NCBI RefSeq assembly: GCF_018310535.1
Contig: NZ_CP074102.1
Coordinates: forward strand, 5,022,001 to 5,086,000
DNA from: Streptomyces mirabilis
Lineage (GTDB): Bacteria > Actinomycetota > Actinomycetes > Streptomycetales > Streptomycetaceae
DNA: 64,000 nucleotides
Reading direction: 5' to 3'
Shown here: piece after piece, positions 17,556 through 26,500 of the stretch
How positions within the stretch are numbered: the first letter of the stretch is position 1
Layout: each line of letters begins with the position of its first letter
Program-made: the position numbers and the translations under genes
Notes under the pieces: model-generated
Databases searched by the model: none
What the model saw: the letters and a program-made list of their open reading frames with translations, nothing else
Told to the model about the DNA's origin: nothing

Positions 17556-20500
17556 GTGCGCATTCGGCCTGCCCGCCGTTCCCGCCAGCCCCGCCGTCCC
17601 GTCAGCCGTATGCACCGCGTCCGGCGGCAGGTGGCCATGGTCGCCCTGACGGCGCTCGCACTGATGCTGACGACCCAGCAGGCGGTTGCCGACGGGCGTG
17701 AGTTGGGCCATGTGTCCCTCTCGATGCCGAGCCTGTCCTCCGTGGTGGCCTGGTTCCAGGACCCGCACTGGGGGCGGATCCCGCACCAGAAGTCGGGCAC
17801 CGCGGCCGGACACGCCCACCACGTCTCCGCGAAGACGACGGACGCCAAGCGCGGTGTGGGCAGGGCGCCGGGCAAGGGGAAGGGCGAACTCGCCGCCTAC
17901 CAGCCGCACAAGCCCGCCGTTCAGCAGGGCAAGAGCCGCGGCGGCGGTACCTACAACCCCAAGACCAGCAAGCGCAACGCGGCCAAGTCCTCGCGCACCG
18001 ACACCGTCTACGACAACGCCGACGGCAGCATCACCCGCCGAATATCCCCGACACCCATCAACTATCAGGTCGGGAAGGGGAGATGGGCGCCGATCGATGT
18101 GGACGTGAGAGCCGGTCCTGACGGCCGCTGGCACGAGAAGGCCAACTCCGTCGGCGTCGACTTCGGCGCCAAGGCCAGTGACTCCGGCCTCGTCTCCTTC
18201 GCCGCCGACAGCGCGCACTCCCTTTCCTACGGACTCAAGGGCGCGGCCTCCGTCAAGGGCACGGCGGACGGCTCGCGCGTCACGTACGAGAACGTCCTGA
18301 CGGACACCGATCTCCAGGTCGCCCCCACCGCGACCGGGGTCAAGGACGCGGTTGTCCTGCGTTCCGCGGACGCAGGGAACAGCTGGACCTTCCCGCTGGA
18401 CCTCAAGGGCCTCACGCCCGTCCAGACCAAGAGCGGGTCGATCGACCTGCGTGACTCCGCCGGCAGGACCGTCGAGCGCGTCCCCGCGTCGTACGCCTAC
18501 GACTCGAAGGTGAACCCGCGCTCCGGGGACCCGGCCACCACCCACGACGTCACCACCGAGCTCGTCCACGACAAGGACGGCTACGCGCTGAAGGTGACCC
18601 TCGACGACAGCTGGCTGCACGATGCGCGCCGCGTCTTCCCGGTCACCGTCGACCCGCAGGTCACGGACGGCTGGACCACCACCTACGCCGAGTCCGGCGC
18701 CGCGGGCGACCACTCCTACGAGCAGACCGTCAAGGTCGGCTCCTACGACTCCGGCACCCACTCCGCGGCCAGCTACGTCAACCACTGGGACACCGCCTGG
18801 GACGGCAGCGGCGTCACCGTCTCCTCCGCGACCCTGCACCTCTTCGACACCTGGGCCGCCACCTGCACCGCCGAGCGTTTCGACGTCGCGCTGGTGACGA
18901 AGGCCTGGACTCCGGAGGGCGTCACCAGCTACCCGGGGCCGACGTACGGCTCGTCGATCGGCAACGCGACGCCGAGCGTGCCCAACGCCTGCGCCAACAC
19001 CGGCGCCGACCGCACCGTCGGCGACAACGTGACCGTCTCCCTGTCCACGTCCGCCATCCAGGGCTGGATGAACGGCACCACCGCCGACTACGGCCTCGCG
19101 CTCTACGCGTCGACGACCGACAACCTGCACTGGAAGCAGTTCGGCTCCTTCAACGACCCCGGGCTCGGCCCGTACATCGTGGTCACCTACACGGGCAACA
19201 CGGCGCCGCAGCTGTACGAGCAGTTCCCCGCCGACAACGCGGTCGTGGGCACCACCACCCCCGAGCTGACCGCCTGGGCGGGCGGCGCCAACTCCAGCGG
19301 CAGCGCCGGCCAGTACGTCTTCAAGGTCTACGACGCGACCAACACCAAGGTCGCGGACTCGGGCCTGGTCTCCACCGGAGACTGGACGGTCCCGGCGGGC
19401 AAGCTGGCCTGGGGCAAGCAGTACACGTGGACCGTTCAGGCGTACGACTCGACGACGGCCCTTTATTCCACGGCGGATCCGTACGCGCTCTCGGTCCAAG
19501 TGCCGCAACCCGTGATCACCTCGGGTCTGTCGCAGAACAGCAGTGACCACGGCTTCGACGCGTCGATCGGCAACTACACCACCTCCGACACCGACGCCTC
19601 GATCTCCACCGTCGGCCCCTCGCTGGACGTGGAGCGCGACTACAACTCCCGTGACCCGCGCTGGACCGGCGCGTTCGGGTCCGGCTGGTCGAGCATCTTC
19701 GACGCGCGGGCGACCGAGCAGTACACGGCGTCGGGCGCGGTCTCCAGTGTCAACGTCACCTACCCGGACGGTTCGCAGGTCGGGTACGGCAAGAACAGCG
19801 ACGGCACGTTCGCCCCGGGCAACGGGCGGTTCGCCACCTTCACCACGGTCACGGGCGGCGGCTACAAGCTGACCGACAAGGACGACACGGTCTACACGTT
19901 CACCCAGTCCCTGGGGTCGGGCGCGTACGGTCTGCTCTCCGTGACGGACGCCAACGGGCGGTCCATCACCTTCACCTGGACCAGCGGCCACATCACGAAG
20001 ATGACGTCCGCGGTCTCCAGCCGTTCCCTCAACCTGACCTGGTTCACGCCGTCCGGCGCGTCGGCCGCGCACGTCCAGACCGTCGTCACCGACCCGGTCA
20101 CCGCCGGCGACTCCTCCACCGCGCAGACCTGGACGTACGGCTACACCGGCGACCAGCTCACCAAGGTGTGCTCGCCGCTGTCGACGACCAAGTGCACGAC
20201 GTACGGCTACACGAGCGGCTCGCAGTACCAGAACGCCTCGCTCGACCTCGACCCGCACGCCATGTGGCCGCTGTCGGAGGCCTCGGGCGCGACGACCGCC
20301 AAGGACGCCGTCCTCGCGGGCGAGGGCACCGACAACGCGACCTACGAGAACGTGACGACGGGCCAGAGCGGTGGCCCGCTCACCGGCTCCTCCTCCACCG
20401 TCGCCACCTTCAACGGCACCACCTCCGACGTCTCGCTGCCGAAGAACACCGGCAACGACACCGACTCCGGCGCGCTCTCGCTCTGGTTCAAGACCTCCGC

Positions 20501-23500
20501 GGGCCCCGGCGTCCTCTACTCCTACGCCTCCCAACCCATCGGCTCCGGACAGGCCGCGGGCTTCTACACCCCCTCGATCTACGTCGGCACCGACGGCAAG
20601 CTGAACGCCGAGTTCTGGTACAGCGGCGGCATCAACCCGATCGTCACGACCGCGTCGGTCGCCGACGGCAAGTGGCATCACGTGGTGCTGTCGGCCGCGG
20701 GCAACTCGCAGACGCTGTACGTCGACAACGCGAAGATCGGCTCACGCACCGGCACCGTCTCCATCCAGAGCGCGGTCGCCTTCGGCAAGAACCAGTCCTT
20801 CAACTACCTCGGCACCGGCTTCCTCGGCGGCAACTGGCCCGACGAGCCGCACCAGAACTCCAGCGACAAGACCGGCTACGCCACCTACTTCAACGGCTCG
20901 GTCGCGGACGCCGCCTGGTACGGCCGCCCGCTGGTCGCCGCCGACGTCAACGCCCTCTACCAGTACGGCACCCACGCGGCGAGCCTGCTGACCTCCATCA
21001 CCAGGCCGTCCGGCAAGACGTACGCGGCCATGCAGTACGACCCGGGCACCACCACCCTCACCCAGCTCACCGACGAGAACGGCGGCGTCTGGAAGCTCGG
21101 GGCGCCCACGGTCACCGGCTCCAGCCAGACCTACCGGGGCGCGGTCCTCGGCGGAGCGCCCGCGGGCTACTTCCGTCTCGGTGAGGCGGCCGGCGCCACC
21201 GCCGCCGTCGACGAGGTGCGCGGCGGCAACGGCACGTACAACGCGGTGACGCTCGGCGCGACGGGACCGTTCAGCGACCAGAAGGCCGCGACGTTCGACG
21301 GCAGCACCTCGTCCATGGCGCTGCCCAGCGGCATCCTGCCCGGCGCGGGCGCCGAGTCGGTCAGCATGTGGTTCAAGACCTCCACGGCGAACGGCGTGCT
21401 GCTCGGCGCGTCCAAGGACCCGCTGAGCTCAGGCACCACCACCGGCAACTACACGCCCGTCCTCTACGTCGGCAGCAGCGGAAAGCTGTACGGCGAGTTC
21501 TACTTCTCCGGCGGATCCACCAAACCCATCGGCTCCGCAGCCGCGGTGACCGACGGCAAGTGGCACCACGTCGTGCTGTCGACGGCGTCCGACAGCCAGG
21601 CGCTGTACCTCGACGACACGCTGGTGGCCTCGCAGACCGGCACGGCCGCGATGAGCGTCCAGACCAACCAGTACGTCGGCGCGGGCTTCATCGGCGGCAA
21701 CTGGCCCGACGAGTCGCACACCAGCACCACCAGCAACACCGGTTACGCCACCTACTTCAAGGGCTCTATCGCCGAGGTCGCCGTCTACCGCTCCCAGATG
21801 GCCGCGGCGGACGTGGCCCAGCAGTGGGAGGCCGCGAAGAACTCCACCGGTCTGCTGCCGGTCGAGACGGTCAAGGTGACCTCCCCGGCGAACGCCACGC
21901 TCACCTACACCTACGACGTCGACAACGGCAACCGGGCGCTGACCGAGACCGACGGCCTCGGCAACAAGACGAGCTTCGGCTACGACTCCGCCGGTTTCGA
22001 GCACACGGTCACCGACCCCAACGGCTCGATGAACATCACCGGTCACGACGTACGCGGCAACATCGTCTCCTCGACCGCCTGCCAGGACGAGTCCGCGAAC
22101 AAGTGCTCGTCCGAGTACTACACGTACTACCCGGACGACACCACGGCCCAGCTCACCACCACCGACCCGCGCAACGACCAGTTGCTGACCGAGCGCGACG
22201 GACGCTCCGCGTCGGCGACCGACAACACCTACCTGACCACGTACGCGTACGACGCGCAGGGCAACCAGACCGGTATCACCGGCCCGGCCGTCCCCGGATT
22301 CCCCAAGGGCCGCACCACCACGACCGTCTTCAGCGACGGCACCAGCACCTACCCGTCCGCCGACGGCGGAGTGGTGCCCAAGGGCCTGCCCGTGAAGACG
22401 ATCAGCCCCGGCGGCGCGGTCAACCAGGTGGCGTACTTCATGAACGGCGACGTCGCCTCGACCACCGACGCCATCGGCCTGGCGACGACGTACACCTACG
22501 ACGGCCTCGGCCAGGTCCTCAGCCAGAAGGTCGTCTCGGACACCTATCCGAACGGCCTGACCACCTCGTACAAGTACGACCTGAACGGCCAGGTCACCGA
22601 GGAGCACGACCCGCAGCTCACCGACCGCGTCACCGGAGCCACCCACGCCGCCGTCTCCTCGACCGTCTACGACGAGGACGGCAACGTCACCTCGCAGACC
22701 GTCGCCGACGCGAGCGGCGGCGACACCGCGCGCACCGAGACGCAGACCTACGACGCCTACGACCACCTGCTGACCGAGTCGGACGCCAACGCCGTCGCGG
22801 GTGCGAGCAACGGCAACACGACCACGTACACCTACGACAACCAGGGCAACAAGACCAAGGAAGTCACCTCGGCGGGCAACGAGACCCGCTACACGTACGA
22901 CGACAACGGCAACCTGCTCACGCAGGCCCTGATGTACACCGGTGACCCGGTCAACCCGGGGACCGCGACCCTGCTCACCGAGTCCTCGCGCGCCTACGAC
23001 CCGGCCGGCCGCCTCCAGTCGGTGACCGACGCGATGGGCAACACCACCTCGTACACCTACCTGGACGACGGTCTGACCGCCTCGGTGAAGCGGACCAGCG
23101 CCGACGGCACGAAGAGCTACGTCCTGGAGTCGGACACCTACGACGCCGCCGGGAACCTGCTCACCTCGACCTCCGACAACGGTGAGACCGTCACCGACTA
23201 CAAGGTCGACGCGGCCTCCCGCACCACCTCCACCACGGTCGACCCGACCGGCGTGGACCGTGTCTCCACGGTCTCGTACACCCCGGACGACCAGGTCGCG
23301 AGCGAGAACGACCACGACGCCACGGGCTATGACCGCACCACCACCAGCACGTACGACGCCATGGGCAACGTGCTCAGCGAGACGCTGTACGGGGACGCCT
23401 CCGGGCACCCGGCCGGCTGGTGGAAGCTCAACCAGGACTCCGGCACCAACATCACCGACTCCTCCGGCACCGGCAACACCGCCACCGCCGGGTCGGGCGT

Positions 23501-26500
23501 GACCTGGTCGGACAGCGCGGCGAAGTTCGCGGGCACCACCACCGGCACCGGCAATCTCGTCGACACCACCGGCCCGGTCCTGGACACCACCGCCTCCTAC
23601 ACGGTGTCCGCCTGGGTCAACCTCAGCGACACCTCCACCTACCGCACCTTCGTCGCGCAGGGCGGCACCAACCGGGCCTCCTTCTATCTGCAGTACTCGA
23701 AGGCCGACAACGCGTACCGCTTCCACGCGGCCAACGCCGACGTGGCCTCCCCGACCGCGTTCTACGACGCCACCGCCACCGCGGCACCGACGCTGAACAC
23801 CTGGACGCACCTGGTCGGCGTCTTCGACTCGACGACCGGCTCCATGAAGCTGTACGTCAACGGTGCCCAGGCAGGCTCGGGCACCGACACCGCGCCCTGG
23901 ACGGGCACCGGACCGCTGTCCATCGGCGGCACCGAGAAGGCGGACGGCACGACGAGCGACGTCGTCGCCGGTTCGGTCGGTGACGTGCAGGTCTACCAGC
24001 GGGCCCTGTCCGCGACCGACGTCACCTCCCTCTACGGCAAGGGCCGCACGGGCGGCACGGTCGGCTCCTCCACCGAGCAGACCACCAAGTACGCCTACGA
24101 CAAGCGGGGCCTGCCGACGTCCACGACGGACGCCGAGCAGAACACCACGACGTACGCCTACGACGAGGCCGGCAACCTCGCGGTCTCCACCGCGCCCGCC
24201 GTCCAGTCCGAGCCCGACGGCACCACGGCGGCGACCGTCCACCCCGTCACCACCAGCGGCTTCAACACCTTCGGCGAGGGCGTCGAGGAGGAGGACCCGA
24301 ACGGCCTGGTCACGACCACGGCGTACGACGCCAACGGCAACAAGGTCTCCGAGGCGCTCCCCTCGTACACCCCCGCGGGCGCCTCGACGCCCAACGCGGG
24401 CACCACGGTCTGGAAGTACGACAGCGAGGGCAATCAGACCGACGAGATCAGCCCGAGCGGCAAGACCACCTCGTACCTCTACGACCAGATGGGCAACCTC
24501 GCCCAGATCACGGCGCCCGACGGCACCAAGACGCACGCGGTGTACGACACCAACGGCGAACAGCTGTCGGCGACGGACGCCGCGGGCGCGCAGACCCAGG
24601 CGACGTTCGACTTCATGGGCCGCCAGCTCACCTCGACGACGATGGAGCGCTACCCGTCGACGAGGACGCTGACGACGACGAACTCGTACGCGGTCACGAC
24701 CGGCAACCCGTACGGCGCCCACACCGCGTCGACGACCTCGCCGGGCGGTGTCACGAACACCTACGCCTACAACCGGGCCGGTGACATCACCTCGGTCACG
24801 GACGGCGCGGGCAACACGACCCGCTACGGCTACGACTTCGAGGGCAACACGACGAAGACGACGCTGGCGGACGGCACCCGGACGGAGACGGACTACAACG
24901 CCTCCGACGACCCGACGGCGACGCGCGAGTACGACGCGAACGGCGCCGTGCTGTCCTCGACATCGCAGCAGTACGACGGCGTGGGCAACATGGTCGCGTC
25001 CACGGACGCCAACCAGCACACCACCCGCTGGACGTACGACGCGTCGGGCGCGATCACGCAGCAGGTCGAGCCGGTGGACGCTTCGACGTCGATCACCACG
25101 ACCTTCGGCTACGACGCGGCGGGCAACCGCACGCGCTTCACCGACGGCCGCGGCAACTCCTGGCGCTACACGTACACGCCGTGGGGCCAGCAGGAGAAGG
25201 TGATCGAACCGACGACCGACAAGTACACCTCGGCCGCCGACTCGACGACGACCTTCGCCTACGACGCGGACGGCCAGCTGACGACGGCCACTCTTCCGGG
25301 TGGCGTCACGACCTCGATGACGTACGACGTCAACGGCCAGCTGAAGACGATGTCCGGAGCGGGCGCCGACGCGGCGACGGCGAAGCGCAGCTTCAACTAC
25401 GACGCGGACGGCCGGGTCCTGTCGGCGGACACCGACGAGGCCGGCATCGCGGGCGCGGTGGACCACCAGGCCGCCACGCACGACGCGTTCACGTACGACG
25501 ACAGGGGTGACGTCCTCACGGCCTCGGGCTCGGCAGGCTCCTCCAACTTCACGTACAACGACGACGCGTCGATGCTGACGCGGACGGACGCGGCGGGCAC
25601 GACGAGCTACGGCTACGACACGGCGGGCCGCCTGTCGTCCCTGAACGACGCGGCAACGGGCACCCAACTGACGTACACATACGGTCAGTTGAACGAGGTC
25701 AAGTCGGTCAAGTACGGCTCGACGGGCCAGACCCGCACGTTCGGCTACAACAGCTCGCACGAGCTGACGAGCGATGTCCTGGTGCAGGGCGCGTCGACGC
25801 TGGCGAGCTTCTCGTACGGCTACGACAACAACGGCAACCTGACGTCGAAGGCGACGACGGGAGTCTCGGGCGCGTCGTCGAACACGTACACGTACGACTG
25901 GTCGGACCGTCTGACGTCGTGGAACAACGGTTCGACGACGAAGAGTTACGCGTACGACGCCTCGGGCAACCGCATCCGTAACGGCTCGGACGTCTACACC
26001 TACGACGCCCGCGACGAGCTGACCTCGGACGGCACGCACACCTACGACTACTCCGCGCGCGGCACGATGACGCAGGAGTCGCAGACGTCGGGTTCGGTGG
26101 CGTACAAGACGGACGCTTTCGGCAGCCAGATCGCGGCCGGCACGCAGTCCTACACGCTGGACGCCCTGGGCCGGAACATCACCGACACGGACACGACGGC
26201 GCAGAGCACGCGTACGTTCGCCTACTCCGGCGCGGACAACACGATCGCGTCGGACGGCGACAACACGTACACGTACGACCCGGCGGGCGGCGTGATCGGC
26301 GTCAAGCCGTCGGGCGGCAGCGGGGTGCTGGCCCTGACGGACCTGCACAGCGACGTGGTGGGCACGTTCACGTCGGGCGCGACCTCGCTGACCGGTTCGG
26401 CGTCGTACGACCCGTTGGGCAAGGTGGTCTCGCCGACGAACACGGTAACGGGGCACCTGGGCTTCCAGTCGGGCTGGACGGAACCGGGCACGGGTGATGT

